Assembly: GCF_003259895.1 (NCBI RefSeq)
Contig: NZ_QLME01000001.1
Span: forward strand, 154,721 to 218,720
From: Halanaerobium saccharolyticum
Lineage (GTDB): Bacteria > Bacillota > Halanaerobiia > Halanaerobiales > Halanaerobiaceae
Reading direction: 5' to 3'
DNA: 64,000 nucleotides
The position numbers and the translations under genes are program-made. The notes under the pieces are model-generated. The model did no database searches and was not told the DNA's origin. It saw only the letters and a list, made by a program, of their open reading frames with translations. Below, piece by piece: positions 8,219 through 18,266 of this stretch (the stretch's first letter is position 1; every line of letters begins with the position of its first letter).

Positions 8219-8336
8219 TATAAATTATCATATGATACTATAAACCAGGCTTTATATTTGTTATATACTAAAATTAACGGGAATTGCAGAATAAAAACAG
8301 GCATTGCAACTAAGTGAGTTACTTTGTTAAATTGAA

Positions 8337-8377
8337 ACAAAAAAACTCCCACCAGAATTTAATAACTCCAGTGAGAG
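8337..8377 (-). terminator. Terminator repeat, copy 2
   Basis: Same hairpin as copy 1 (core CTCCCAC ... GTGAGAG on the plus strand, 8346-8377), T-rich on its minus-strand exit. It lies 20 bases after the subtilisin gene stop. The 8145-8396 intergenic stretch holds otherwise only the TAC promoter. Confidence 0.75.
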
Positions 8378-8396
8378 TAGCAGTCTAAACTAATAT

Positions 8397-10874
8397 TTAA
8401 TTCGAAACTTTAATCTCAATTTCTTCAGCAATATCAATTAAGTTAATAATTTCTGTATATAACTCAACGTCTTCTTGTTCAGTAGTTAAAGAAACTACTA
8501 ACGAATATCTCATTTTTTCTTCTGCTTTTCCCAAATAACTTCTGGTCTTCCACCACCCATTTGCCGGATAAACTGCTATTTCATTCATCTGAGAAAGATC
8601 AGCTGCTATTCCTTCCCACATATCAGAATGGATTGAGCCTTTATCTCTGGCATTCATACCTAATGTCCAGTTATCAGTAGTAGTATTATTATAATTATCA
8701 TTTTTATCTTTTTCTTTTTTATTAATTCTTGATAAAAAAGTCTGTTCATCTTCATCAGGTCTTTTTAAATCAAATCTCAATAGAGCAGAAGGATACCTAT
8801 ATCTATCTTTCCAGCCTATCTCTCCTGGACCTGGTTCAATGAAATATGATAATGTTATTTGCATTTGTACTTCTATTTCGCCTAATGATAGCAAAATATC
8901 TTCTGGCCATGGTATTTTATATAAATTCATTTCTTTTGAACGATAATTACTTGTTGCTTTTTCAAAAGGTTGAATTTCATCTTCAATTACTAAGTTAACA
9001 GCATTCTCATAACTCCATCTTGCTCTTTCTAGATTTGGAACTCCATAACCACAAGTTCTTAATAACTTTAAATAATCAGATTTAAGTTCTCCATCTAGAA
9101 ACTGTTCTTTCATTTTATCTGTCCATTCTGCTGAATGAATAATTAGAGCTCTTATTGTTTCCGGCCAGACTTCTGGATACTCAGCCATTAATTGTGAGGC
9201 AAACCAGGAAGCTTTAGCAGTTGCTGCACTTGTCATATTTATTGAAGCAAAATGATTTTCAGTATATTTATAATTTGTAGTTAGTTCCGAAAGATCTTCA
9301 CAACTAGAAAAAAATGGTTCTTTAGCTGATATATTATCTACAGCCAAATTTCCACCTTCCATTAATATTTCAGGTTTAATTGCCCAATCATTATCCCAAC
9401 TACGAGAAGTCTTACTGAATGGAGAAAGTCCACCAACCGGAGCTAATGCTTGATAATCACTATAATCAGGATCAATAATCTCATTTTTATTAGTAAATGC
9501 TCCTACTGTAATTGCATTCCAGGCCTGACCCGGTTCCTCAACAACTGAAGTAAGATTACTTTGAGGGTAATTTAAATAATTTCTTTTTTTAACTACGTTA
9601 CCTGCAGAAACAAATAATAATCTTTTAGTGTTGTCATAATAACCAGAAGTAACTGCATCTACTGCTGCAGACCAGGATGAAGGTGCTCCAGTATTTAAAA
9701 TATAATTATCTGCTGTTACTGCCATGCAGAAAACTCGATTTAATTCAGGGTTTTCTATTTCTGCTTTATAAATAGCTTCTTCTAATATATAGCCGTATAA
9801 CCCTTCATCATTTTCTCCAGTTGAAGGAAGAATTTTGACTGATTCAATAAAATGATCAATATCTAATTTTTTACCCGTGTTTATTGCTTGTTGTAAGTCA
9901 TTATAAATTGCTAATCCAGCCATCATTGTACCATGACCAGAATGATCATAGCTCCCCCACTCTAAATTATAACTCTGACAGTTATTATTACAAACTGGAT
10001 CTATAAGTGGATGTCCTGAATTCAAACCGGTATCAAGTACACAAACACTAGTTTTGCAATTCTCATTCATATTTAATCGTGATAATAAATCATCTACCCA
10101 CTCAATCTGTTCCCTGTTTTCTAAACCTGTAAAAAAATCAGTAGTTAATGATTTCCTTCTTATTTCAGCAATTACTGGTCCCTCTTCTATTAAATCTAAA
10201 ATTTGTTTGTTATTTAGATAAACAGAAAATACTTTTCTTTCAGGAAAATTAATAACACCTTTACTAACATGAACATCTAAAGACTCAGCTAGCTTTATAA
10301 ATTCATCTTCGATATCCTCACCATTATCATAAATCCAAATTTCACACCACAATTTATCTTCATCAGGAATCCACTCTATCTCACCCTGCCAGAACGATTC
10401 TAAAATTGCCAACTTAATATCCTCAATACAATCAATTAAATCTTGATTGCTTCTTCTACCTTTACTAGTTACCTGATCAGGATCTAAATATTTTTTTATT
10501 TTACCTAGAAAATGTCCCTCTTTACCGTCGGGAATAAAAACTAAAACTTTCATCTTATTAGCTTCTTTTAAATACTTAATATTAAGTATTCTAATTTTCT
10601 TTCTTCTATCTTCTAAACTTTTGACTTTATATTTAAGCGAATCATCAATTATGAATTCTAAATATGTTCCCTGTTGAGACCTGAAATATTTATTTTCCTT
10701 TTTAGTTTTCTTCTTTTCAGCCTCTTTCCAGATGTTTTTTAATTTGTCAACTAGTTTATTACCATGCTTTGAAACTTGCTTTGTAGGAAATTCATTATTT
10801 ACTGGTGTGCTTTTTGGTGTAAAATCAATTATATCTGGAGACAAATTAATAAATATATTTCTTTTATTCTCCAT
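8397..10874 (-). CDS. ietS: Subtilisin-like protease, IetS-type defence partner
   Basis: An 825-residue cytoplasmic S8 (subtilisin) protease without signal peptide. The catalytic triad is present: D281 in VCVLDTGLNSGHP, H314 in HSGHGTMMAG, S549 in ASINMTSAATAKAS, with oxyanion N426 in LLFVSAGN. About 240 N-terminal residues precede the protease domain and about 200 beta-rich residues follow it. It lies 14 bases after a small AAA+ ATPase on the same strand. This pair matches IetAS, first described as a plasmid-stability pair and later as an anti-phage system (established knowledge). The ATPase probably controls or feeds the protease. The triad is certain; the Iet assignment rests on gene pairing and sizes. 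Confidence 0.8.
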   Translation of the reverse strand: MENKRNIFINLSPDIIDFTPKSTPVNNEFPTKQVSKHGNKLVDKLKNIWKEAEKKKTKKENKYFRSQQGTYLEFIIDDSLKYKVKSLEDRRKKIRILNIKYLKEANKMKVLVFIPDGKEGHFLGKIKKYLDPDQVTSKGRRSNQDLIDCIEDIKLAILESFWQGEIEWIPDEDKLWCEIWIYDNGEDIEDEFIKLAESLDVHVSKGVINFPERKVFSVYLNNKQILDLIEEGPVIAEIRRKSLTTDFFTGLENREQIEWVDDLLSRLNMNENCKTSVCVLDTGLNSGHPLIDPVCNNNCQSYNLEWGSYDHSGHGTMMAGLAIYNDLQQAINTGKKLDIDHFIESVKILPSTGENDEGLYGYILEEAIYKAEIENPELNRVFCMAVTADNYILNTGAPSSWSAAVDAVTSGYYDNTKRLLFVSAGNVVKKRNYLNYPQSNLTSVVEEPGQAWNAITVGAFTNKNEIIDPDYSDYQALAPVGGLSPFSKTSRSWDNDWAIKPEILMEGGNLAVDNISAKEPFFSSCEDLSELTTNYKYTENHFASINMTSAATAKASWFASQLMAEYPEVWPETIRALIIHSAEWTDKMKEQFLDGELKSDYLKLLRTCGYGVPNLERARWSYENAVNLVIEDEIQPFEKATSNYRSKEMNLYKIPWPEDILLSLGEIEVQMQITLSYFIEPGPGEIGWKDRYRYPSALLRFDLKRPDEDEQTFLSRINKKEKDKNDNYNNTTTDNWTLGMNARDKGSIHSDMWEGIAADLSQMNEIAVYPANGWWKTRSYLGKAEEKMRYSLVVSLTTEQEDVELYTEIINLIDIAEEIEIKVSN

Positions 10875-10888
10875 TTTTATTTAGCACC

Positions 10889-11845
10889 TCAATTTTCGTA
10901 TGAAATTTTTTTCTCTTCTATCATTCGTTCTAATAATCCTTTATTAACCATATCCTCATCATTTAATATAGTTTCTTTAATAGCATCATCACAAGCTTTT
11001 GTTATCTCTGAATGACTTAAACCCTTAGCTGTTTTTACTATATCATCTATTAAAAAATCATTTTTAGAAAAGGAAGCTATTCTATTTTTAATTAAACGAT
11101 AGATTTCCTTTTCAGTTGGCAATTTATAAGAAATTATATCATCAAATCTTCTAAAAAGTGCTTCGTCTAATAATTTAGGATGATTAGTTGCAGCTAAAAC
11201 AATACTTTTAGAGTTGTCATTTTCTAAAAATTGCAAAAAAGAGTTAATAACACGCCTCATTTCTCCCACATCATTATCTAAAGATCTTTTGTAACCTATT
11301 GCATCAAATTCATCAAATAAAAATACTGCTTCAATATCTTTAATCATCTCAAAAATAACCCTAAGTTTTGCACTAGTTTCTCCCATATATTTTGTAACTA
11401 ACTTATCCAATTGAACAGTAAATAATGATAAATTTAATTCCTTTGCAATAACACTTGAAGTATATGTTTTCCCGGTTCCAGGAGGACCTTTTAATAATAT
11501 TTTTCTTCTATTTTCCAAACCATGTCTTAATAACTTATCTCTTTTTTTATATTCTTTTACAATTCTCTTAATTTTATTATTAATATCATCATTAACTATT
11601 AACTCTGATAAATAATGTTTTTCATTAACTTCTTCAACAAGGCCTTTATATTCTCTCTTTAATCTTACTACCTTTTGAGGTCGATTTTTATATTCATCAA
11701 CTAAAGAACGAATATCTCTAGCAATTATCTGATGCCCATTTTTAGCTTCATGAGCAGCTATTCGTAAAGCAACCGTAGAAAACTGTTCTTTGTCCCCATT
11801 AAAATGTGTTTTTATTATGCTTTTGAGTTGTTCTCCTGTTGCCAT
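10889..11845 (-). CDS. ietA: AAA+ ATPase, IetA-type
   Basis: A 318-residue AAA+ ATPase of the FtsH/Cdc48-like type. Walker A is GPPGTGKT (120-127), Walker B FLFDEFD (175-181), sensor 1 ATN (219-221), arginine fingers in ALFRRFDD (R232/R233). A helical N-terminal region of about 90 residues precedes the core. It is first in a two-gene operon with the subtilisin-like protease, behind a consensus promoter at 11897-11925, and no other gene intervenes. This is the IetAS arrangement. It has no membrane segment or protease domain of its own. Confidence 0.8.
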   Translation of the reverse strand: MATGEQLKSIIKTHFNGDKEQFSTVALRIAAHEAKNGHQIIARDIRSLVDEYKNRPQKVVRLKREYKGLVEEVNEKHYLSELIVNDDINNKIKRIVKEYKKRDKLLRHGLENRRKILLKGPPGTGKTYTSSVIAKELNLSLFTVQLDKLVTKYMGETSAKLRVIFEMIKDIEAVFLFDEFDAIGYKRSLDNDVGEMRRVINSFLQFLENDNSKSIVLAATNHPKLLDEALFRRFDDIISYKLPTEKEIYRLIKNRIASFSKNDFLIDDIVKTAKGLSHSEITKACDDAIKETILNDEDMVNKGLLERMIEEKKISYEN

Positions 11846-11896
11846 AATTTATCACCAACTTCCTTTATTCCGCAATACAAATGTATCTATATAATT

Positions 11897-11925
11897 ATTA
11901 TATTCTATAACATTAATCATATCAA
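11897..11925 (-). promoter_or_regulatory. Promoter of the ietA-ietS operon
   Basis: TTGATA (11920-11925), 17 bases, TATAAT (11897-11902) on the minus strand, the same hexamers and spacing as the TAC promoter. Confidence 0.65.
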
Positions 11926-12000
11926 TAAAATAATTCAATTTAACTAAAATTTCCTATTTACTCAAAAACTCAATTCAACACAGGGAGCATTTAGTTGCAA

Positions 12001-12040
12001 TAAAAAAACTCCCACCAGAATTTTAATATTCCAGTGAGAG
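12001..12040 (-). terminator. Terminator repeat, copy 3
   Basis: Hairpin 12009-12040 with the same arms as copies 1 and 2 and a T7 run on the minus-strand exit, 21 bases after the stop of the DUF2335-like gene. Confidence 0.75.
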
Positions 12041-12060
12041 TAACGGTCTAAATTATTATT

Positions 12061-12546
12061 TTATTTATTCTTTTTATATGTGCCGGCTCCCCAACCACCC
12101 AGAAAACCTAAACCAATTTTTAAAACATCTAAAAATATATCCTGACTATCTTTTGCTAAGAATATTGTTAAAAACACAAATAATGCTATTCCTAAAACAA
12201 CATATATTAGTCTATGATTTTCCTGTTTATTTTTTAATTCAAATTCACGATCTTCAGCTTTATCAGATATATCAAGCAATTTATCAATATGCTTTTCATT
12301 AATACTATTCGCCAACTGGGGAGGAAAAGGTGATGAAGTCATACTGCTACTGGATATCATAAGTTTTCTTAGAACTTTTTTTTCATCACCAGGCAATTCT
12401 TCTAAAATTTCTTCCATTTTTTCAGGATCTACCTCTTCTGAATCCAGCAGTTCATCAGATAATTCATCTTCTTTTTTGGTATCTTCAGTGGAACCTTCTT
12501 TTTTTAATTCATTATCTTTATTTTCATTTTCTTTAGAATTACTCAA
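12061..12546 (-). CDS. DUF2335-like small membrane protein
   Basis: A 161-residue protein starting at TTG with a GGAGGG site. Residues 1-60 are acidic and low-complexity (many E, D, K). A central stretch (SSPFPPQLANSINEKHIDKLLDI, about 75-97) and a charged helix with HR resemble DUF2335, followed by two hydrophobic segments (LIYVVLGIALFVFLTIFLA and VLKIGLGFLGGWGAG). DUF2335 proteins are predicted membrane proteins of unknown role common in accessory regions. It follows the 92-residue gene by 3 bases, so the two are translationally linked. Confidence 0.6.
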   Translation of the reverse strand: MSNSKENENKDNELKKEGSTEDTKKEDELSDELLDSEEVDPEKMEEILEELPGDEKKVLRKLMISSSSMTSSPFPPQLANSINEKHIDKLLDISDKAEDREFELKNKQENHRLIYVVLGIALFVFLTIFLAKDSQDIFLDVLKIGLGFLGGWGAGTYKKNK

Positions 12547-12549
12547 AAT

Positions 12550-12828
12550 TTAATCCCTCCTAAAGACATTATATAATGATTTAATAAAATACTTATCCAG
12601 CTTTTCTTCAAATTCATTATAAATATATTTTGAAACCACTGCTTTTGATAATATTTTATACTCTTTCTCATCTATTTTATCATTTTTTAATAATTTAGTT
12701 AGTGTTTTAGCTGCAAGATTAATATCGGTAGTAGACATTTTAATCTCATTATGATTACTCTTCTGTAATTCAAAAATATACTTAAGATCAGTACTTTTTG
12801 AATTGTTTTTATTAACTATCATATCCAT
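12550..12828 (-). CDS. Small helical protein of unknown function
   Basis: A 92-residue, lysine/aspartate-rich, probably all-helical protein with no recognised domain. AAGGAGGAG precedes the ATG. It is first of a two-gene unit with the DUF2335-like protein. A TA-like or effector/immunity pair is possible but unsupported by motifs. Confidence 0.5.
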   Translation of the reverse strand: MDMIVNKNNSKSTDLKYIFELQKSNHNEIKMSTTDINLAAKTLTKLLKNDKIDEKEYKILSKAVVSKYIYNEFEEKLDKYFIKSLYNVFRRD

Positions 12829-13034
12829 AATTATCTCCTCCTTGAAACTAAAAACTGCTTAAATCAAATAATCAGTATAAAATACCAATCACAATTTTCT
12901 TATCTTTTCAATTAACACATTTCAAGTCTATAGTAAAGAAACTATAAAAGTCAAACAATTAATCAAAATAATTTTAAAACCTTTTCTAATCTCATTATAC
13001 TGTAAAAAATTGTAATTTGCAAGAGTTAAATAAT

Positions 13035-13136
13035 TTATTTGAATAAAAAAATATTAAATAATTTTATCACATTAAATTTTTTATCATTAGCAACAATTTC
13101 ATTGTTCTTATCTTTATATATAAATACTGCTGACAT
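13035..13136 (-). CDS. Possible 33-residue peptide
   Basis: An open frame, MSAVFIYKDKNNEIV onward, 22 bases after the MORN-like pseudogene stop. The ribosome site is weak (GGGTGATAAT). It is the only thing noted in the 330-base gap 12829-13158. It could be chance or a remnant. Confidence 0.2.
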   Translation of the reverse strand: MSAVFIYKDKNNEIVANDKKFNVIKLFNIFLFK

Positions 13137-13158
13137 ATATTATCACCCAGTTAACTTT

Positions 13159-14120
13159 CTAATTATCAAACAAGTCCTGTTCCCTTTTAAAATTTTCAAT
13201 AGCTAACTCTGCAGGTTTAATCCTATTATAAAGATATTCCACACCCTGACCATTTCTTTGATGATTTTTAAACTCCCCATTATAAATTAAAGTTCCTTCA
13301 AAATCAAAGATTTTAGCTTCCCCCGCAACAATTCCGTGATCATCAAACTCAGCCTCACAGAGCTGCTGACCATCTCCATCATAAACCCTAAACAGTCAGC
13401 ATCTATTTCCAGAATTATATCCCCATTCCTATTTAGAATTTTATCTTTACTATAAATTTTAGCTTTATCAGCAGGCGCCAAAATATTATAGAGTTCAATA
13501 GTATCTTTATTTAAAAGATCACAAACATATTTTGACTGCTTTAAATGATACTGAAAGGTAGAATAAACAGATATAGTAATCAATTCCATCAGCTCATCAA
13601 CAGCTGGTCGGACAACTGAATAGTTATCATCCCTTTCCAGCTCATAAATTTTTCTAAGCTTATCAATTATTTTATTTAGCAGCATAAATTGCTCTTTACT
13701 CATCAGAGATTTTATTGAATTAATTCTGCTAAAAATATTATCACTTATATCCACAAACTCAAAACTATCCCAGAATGTTTCCTGCTGACTATTAAAAACC
13801 TGAGTAATTGCTCTTTCAAAAAAGAAAAATACCATCTCTTTATTTTGCTTCTGCTGCTGTTCTTTTTCTCTTCTCTCCTGCTCCTTTTCAAATCGAAAAA
13901 GTGAAATTGCAATGATTGCTGAAACCATAATGCTTATAATTGAAAGATATAAGCTGAGGTAACTATTAAGTTGTATTTCTGCAAAAAATTTTCTTTCAAG
14001 ATTAAAAGAAAGAAATGAAAATATATCCGGTAAGTAATTCATCACAGAAAAAAGAAGCGGAATTACCAGAACAGGAAAAACAATTATAAAAATTCCTATT
14101 ACAATAATTTTCAAAAACAA
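13159..14120 (-). pseudogene. Two-TM protein with MORN-like C-terminus, frameshifted
   Basis: The first frame (13287-14120) gives two N-terminal membrane segments (IIVIGIFIIVFPVLVIPLLF and SLYLSIISIMVSAIIAISLF), an EKEQERREKEQQQ coiled segment and a helical domain. After RNGDIILEIDADCLG the sense continues in another frame as VYDGDGQQLCEAEFDD, then EGTLIYNGEFKNHQRNGQG, which are MORN-type repeats, ending at TAG 13159-13161. One missing G in the GGG run near 13393 would restore the frame. It may be a real lesion, phase variation, or a sequence error. Family unknown; MORN repeats are common in polymorphic effectors and peripheral membrane proteins. Confidence 0.65.
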
Positions 14121-14255
14121 AAAATCACCCTTTAATTCCCAATTCTAATACAATCCCATAATTTTACTTGGGTTTTTATAGTAATGTATAATAAGATTTA
14201 TAAATAAAATTTGATAATTTTTAAAACAAAAACACCTTGAAATTCATTTAATTTT

Positions 14256-15915
14256 TTAAGTCTGGTTAATATATTCTTTTATATCATCCCATTTACTGGT
14301 AGAGGCATAATCATCTCCATCTTTAACTAAAATACCAGCTGAAACTAATTTTTTATTTGATTCCTCTTCAACTGGTTCAATACCATTTTCTTTTAATTTA
14401 TTTAAATCTGGCAAACAATCATTGTTTAAATCTTTCATTTTATAAATAGCAATTATTTTATCCCGTAATTCCTCAAGTGTTTGATGATCGATCCTATGAG
14501 CAGTTTCAGTCCAAAAATGTGCTTCTTGATTTAACATACTATAATTATAGTTTTCTTTTATATCAGATAATAATTCTTTTACAGGATAAATTATTTTTTT
14601 AGATTTAATCACAGACTTCAATAGCTGAGATAACCCATATTTTCTCATTTCATCTTTAAATGGTACATTTATCTTTTGCTCTTCAGCCATATGATAAACA
14701 GCATTTTCTAATGCAATCCGCATATATAACAAAGCATTTCTGCAATCATTTTTAGCTGTTGAGCGTTTTATGATATCTGCAAAATTATTATTAGCTTCTT
14801 TTAATAATAATTCATCACTAAAATAATAACTAACAGCAGTATTAGCTTCAGCCAAATTAATTAATTTTTCTTGAAACAATTTATCATAGGTAGTTATAAT
14901 AATCTGTCTGTCTTTTTTTGACTCTGATATAATTAAATCAATCATATTTTTCCGGTGATCAATATCTACTGCATTAATTATATCATCTAAAACTAACAAT
15001 GAAAGACCTGATTTTTCATGAAGAGCTAACAAAATAGCGAGCCCAAAACATTTCAATTGTCCTTCGCTTAATATTTTTCTGGGATCATTATTTTCTCCCT
15101 TATATCCCTTAAAATTAATATCAAGTACAATATCTTTTTTATTTTTAAAATGTATTTCCTCAATTTTATTATCAATAACTATATCATTATAATATTCTTT
15201 TATTAATCCTGATAATTGGGATAAAAGATTTTTTATAAAATCATTCCTGTGATTATTCATAATATCTTCAAATTCTTTAATTTGCTGAAGAATTTCATCT
15301 ATTTTTTTATTGCTTTCTATTTCTTTTTCAAAAGCCTTTTCAGCTTTTTCTATATCCTCATTATATTTAGATATCTCTTCTTTTTTCTTTTTGTAATTTC
15401 TTAATTTTTCCTCAATTTTATCAATAGTTTCTAATTCTTGATCATAATTATCACTTTCATTATATAATAATTTTTCTTTTTGCTTGTGTATATATTTTTC
15501 ATTTAAATTTTCCTTAACATAATCTAAATTTAATTCTTTAAATAATTCTTTTAATTTCACTTTTTCATCTCTTTTTGCTGTATCCGCTTTTTTAATCTTT
15601 TCCCTTACCTCGGTTAATTTTTTGGCTGCTTTTAGATAATCGCTTACCTCACTTTTAATTTCATCAATAGCTTTATTACTATCACCGCATAACGGACAAT
15701 CGTCCAGCTTTTTTTCTTCAAAAATCTCCTCAGCTTTTCGGTATAAATCTAAAATATTCTCATCAATATTTTCTTTTAGAGCAATTTCTAATAATTCTTT
15801 CTTTAATTCCTTAATTTCTTTTTTAAATTTACTCCATTTTCTTATTAATTCTAGTCCTTTATTTAAATTTAAAAGAATACTTTTTTCATTTGTTAATTTT
15901 GATATTCTTTCGTTT
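14256..15915 (-). pseudogene. C-terminal half of an SMC/Rad50-like ATPase
   Basis: About 550 residues carrying a zinc hook (CPLC), long coiled coils, the ABC signature LSEGQ and Walker B (LSLLVLDD) with its D-loop, then IIITTYDK. A further 170-residue helical tail contains RIALENAVYHMAEEQ and ETAHRIDH. The N-terminal half with Walker A lies at 17184-18212, separated by an IS1182-type element. By chance the frame is open from the transposase straight into this half, making one 844-residue hybrid frame (GTG at 16790). The tail is vaguely HEPN-like, recalling RloC-type zinc-hook ATPases, but the R-x4-6-H spacing does not fit well. Confidence 0.75.
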
Positions 15916-17147
15916 TTAATTAAATGAGTTTTGACTTTTTTGGCTCCCATTACAGTTAAGTTCTCTAAATTTAGATGCTCTTTTAGTCTGGAAAAAGTTC
16001 TCTCAACACTGGTTCTCTTGTTGTAGATCCTTCTCCAGGTTCTAGAGTCTCTATGTGGTGTTGATATATATCTGGGGTTCTCTTTTGGTCTAGTTTTAGT
16101 TACCTGACCGTAGTTGCTGTCAGAACACCATTTAGTTCCATGAATACAATCAACTTTACCACATACATGTGGGCATCTAAATTTGTTGACTCCTTTGTAA
16201 TGACCCCAGTAATACATTTTGTGGCCTCCACTGCAGACTGGTGTTCCTTTAAAATCATAGAATCCAGCTGGTGGCTGTTTAGCATTACGCTTGTTAATTG
16301 GAATAATAGCCTGAGACTCCTGCTCAAAGAGAATATGTTCATAGATATCAGTGTAATCATAGCCTGAATCCATAGTCCAGTATTTGGGTTTAGTTAAATC
16401 TCTTTCAGCTAAAAAGTCATTAACCTTTTCAACTAGGGGTATTGCCTGAGTTTTATCTGCATGATTGGCTGGAGTTAAAGTTAAAGCAATCGGTAATTCT
16501 GAGTTAGTTTCAACTGCAGCATGTATCTTCCAGCCAAACCAGGTTATCTGATTTTTATGAGAGTCAAATTTAGTACCCCAATCAGGGGTAGAATTATTTT
16601 CTTTATCTATCTTTGACCTTGGTTTAGCTCGTTCATAAGCTTCCAGTTTTGAAGCATCAACAGCCATTGTCTCAGTGTCCAATAAGTTAAAAACAATACA
16701 TTGATCCAAAAGATTATTCATCAGTATTTCCAGTTCATCAGTCTCAGATAATTTGCTGTAATATCGGCTGAAAGTTGCTTCACTGGGCACCCTGCCAGTG
16801 GTAGAAAAACCACAGACATATCTGAGATATGGACTTCTATCAATTTTGCTTACTAAGTCTGCTCTGGTAGGAATCTTTTCAATCTGCTGGACCAGAAAAG
16901 CTCTTAAAATAGCTTCTGGATTATATCCAGTTGGTCCTTTATTAGACTTAGGCTTTATCTTTTCAACAACAGGTTTAAGATCAATAGGATCTAAAATACA
17001 AATTAATTTGTCAGTTTCCGATAAATTAAGTAATTCTTCAAAGGGAAAGAGACACTCTTGTCGAATATTATTAATAGGGCTTCACCTTCTTTCGAGTTTT
17101 TTGGGTGTTACTATTAAATTCGACAAGAATGGGGTGAAGCCCTTTTT
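15915..17147 (-). mobile_element. IS1182-family transposase, 3'-truncated
   Basis: The transposase frame runs from about 17075 to 15915. DDE residues are visible: D in TMAVDASKLEA, D in TMDSGYDY, E in TSVERTFSRLKEH, plus a Cys-rich zinc segment between them (CPHVCGKVDC). No ATG/GTG/TTG occurs in frame before the GTG at 16790, although 95 upstream codons are clearly transposase (EAILRAFLVQQIEKIP). An ATT at 17073-17075 behind GAAGGTG is the likely start. The outer end is marked by AGGGCTTCACC/GGTGAAGCCCT, an inverted repeat at about 17077-17147. The other end is missing, so a deletion fused the transposase to the ATPase. Confidence 0.8.
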
Positions 17148-17183
17148 ATATCATTAAAATCTTTGTTATATCAAGGCTTATTT

Positions 17184-18212
17184 TTATGAAATTCGCTTAA
17201 TTTTTTTAAAATGATCAATATCAAGTTTATTAATAAAAGAATTATTATCATCTAATGATTCTTCAGGAAAAATTTCATTGATAATTTCACTTTCAATTTC
17301 AGTAAATTTTATTTCTGGCTCAATTACTTCTTTATTTTCTAACTCTTGCAGCTTTTCTTTTGCTATATTTTCTTTTGCATATAATTCTTTTCCTTTTTCT
17401 GTAGAATAATTGCGCCAATATTTTTTAATAAATCTATTTATTTTAGAAAATCCAAGCAGCTCTCCATATAGTTCAATTTGTTCCTTGCCTTTTGATAGGA
17501 CAAAAGAATCAATTCTATTTTTTTCTATAAACACTTTATTCATTTCTTTATTTATTTCATTTATGATAATTTCGTTTTCTGCCTCAAAATCATTTTTAGT
17601 TAATTCAATTGTACCCTCAGTATCTCTACTAAGATTTATTTTATTATTAGTAGCGTAATCAATTAATTTAACATCGACTTTTCCCTTTTCAGAATTAATG
17701 TTTTTTATGTAATTAAAGATGTTTCTTTTATTATATTGCCTTCTATCTGCTTCTCTTACATGCCCAGTTAAGGAAAATTCTAAAGCTTCGGTAAAACTAC
17801 TTTTTCCTTGACCATTAAAACCAAATAATGAAATGATTTTAGTTTGTTTTTCGATGTTTAAATATGGTTTATTCCCATATTCGCAGCCTTTATTACTGTC
17901 TTTACAAAAAGGTATATCTGCTATACCCCTAATGCCAGAAATATAAATACATTTAATTTTTATTTTTTTAATGAAGTCAACATTTTCTGCAGCTTCTCTT
18001 TTACTTAACATCCCAATGTCTTGAAGATGCTTTTCGTCATCCAAATATTCTTCTATTTCAGTCTGCATTATCTCACTAACTTTGTTATTTTCTTCAACTA
18101 TTAACAAATCTGAAAATCGTTTAATAAATATTTTCTTTATAAGATTATTTTCAAGTTCAGGTTTTTGCAATAGCTCTCTTAAGAATAATGATAAAATAAT
18201 TATTACCCCCAA
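17184..18212 (-). pseudogene. N-terminal half of the SMC/Rad50-like ATPase, IS-interrupted
   Basis: About 340 residues with Walker A GFNGQGKSS (131-139) and the AAA_23-type opening KIKCIYISGIRGIADI, ending at a stop created near the IS junction (HFKKIKRIS). The rest is at 14256-15915. Start is uncertain: the TTG at 18212 is listed, but the frame is open further upstream into the dcd-like gene, and no good ribosome site is visible. It is the fourth cistron of the operon 20729 to 14256. Neither half alone can form the complete ATP-binding head. Confidence 0.75.
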
Positions 18213-18266
18213 TCGGAGTATCTTTTTAATTGCTTTTAAGAAGTCAGTATTATTTAATTTGAAATA

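Noticed and set aside
14256..15915. ATPase tail as an RloC-type HEPN anticodon nuclease
   Set aside because: A helical R...H segment is present, but the R-to-H spacing does not fit the R-x4-6-H motif, so the claim cannot be supported.
16100..16367. Two overlapping open frames inside the transposase
   Set aside because: Both are alternative-frame shadows of the IS1182 coding sequence, whose own frame carries the DDE and Cys-rich motifs.
16798..17157. Plus-strand frame of 119 codons over the IS end
   Set aside because: Antisense to the transposase N-terminus, which reads as clear IS1182 sequence on the minus strand.
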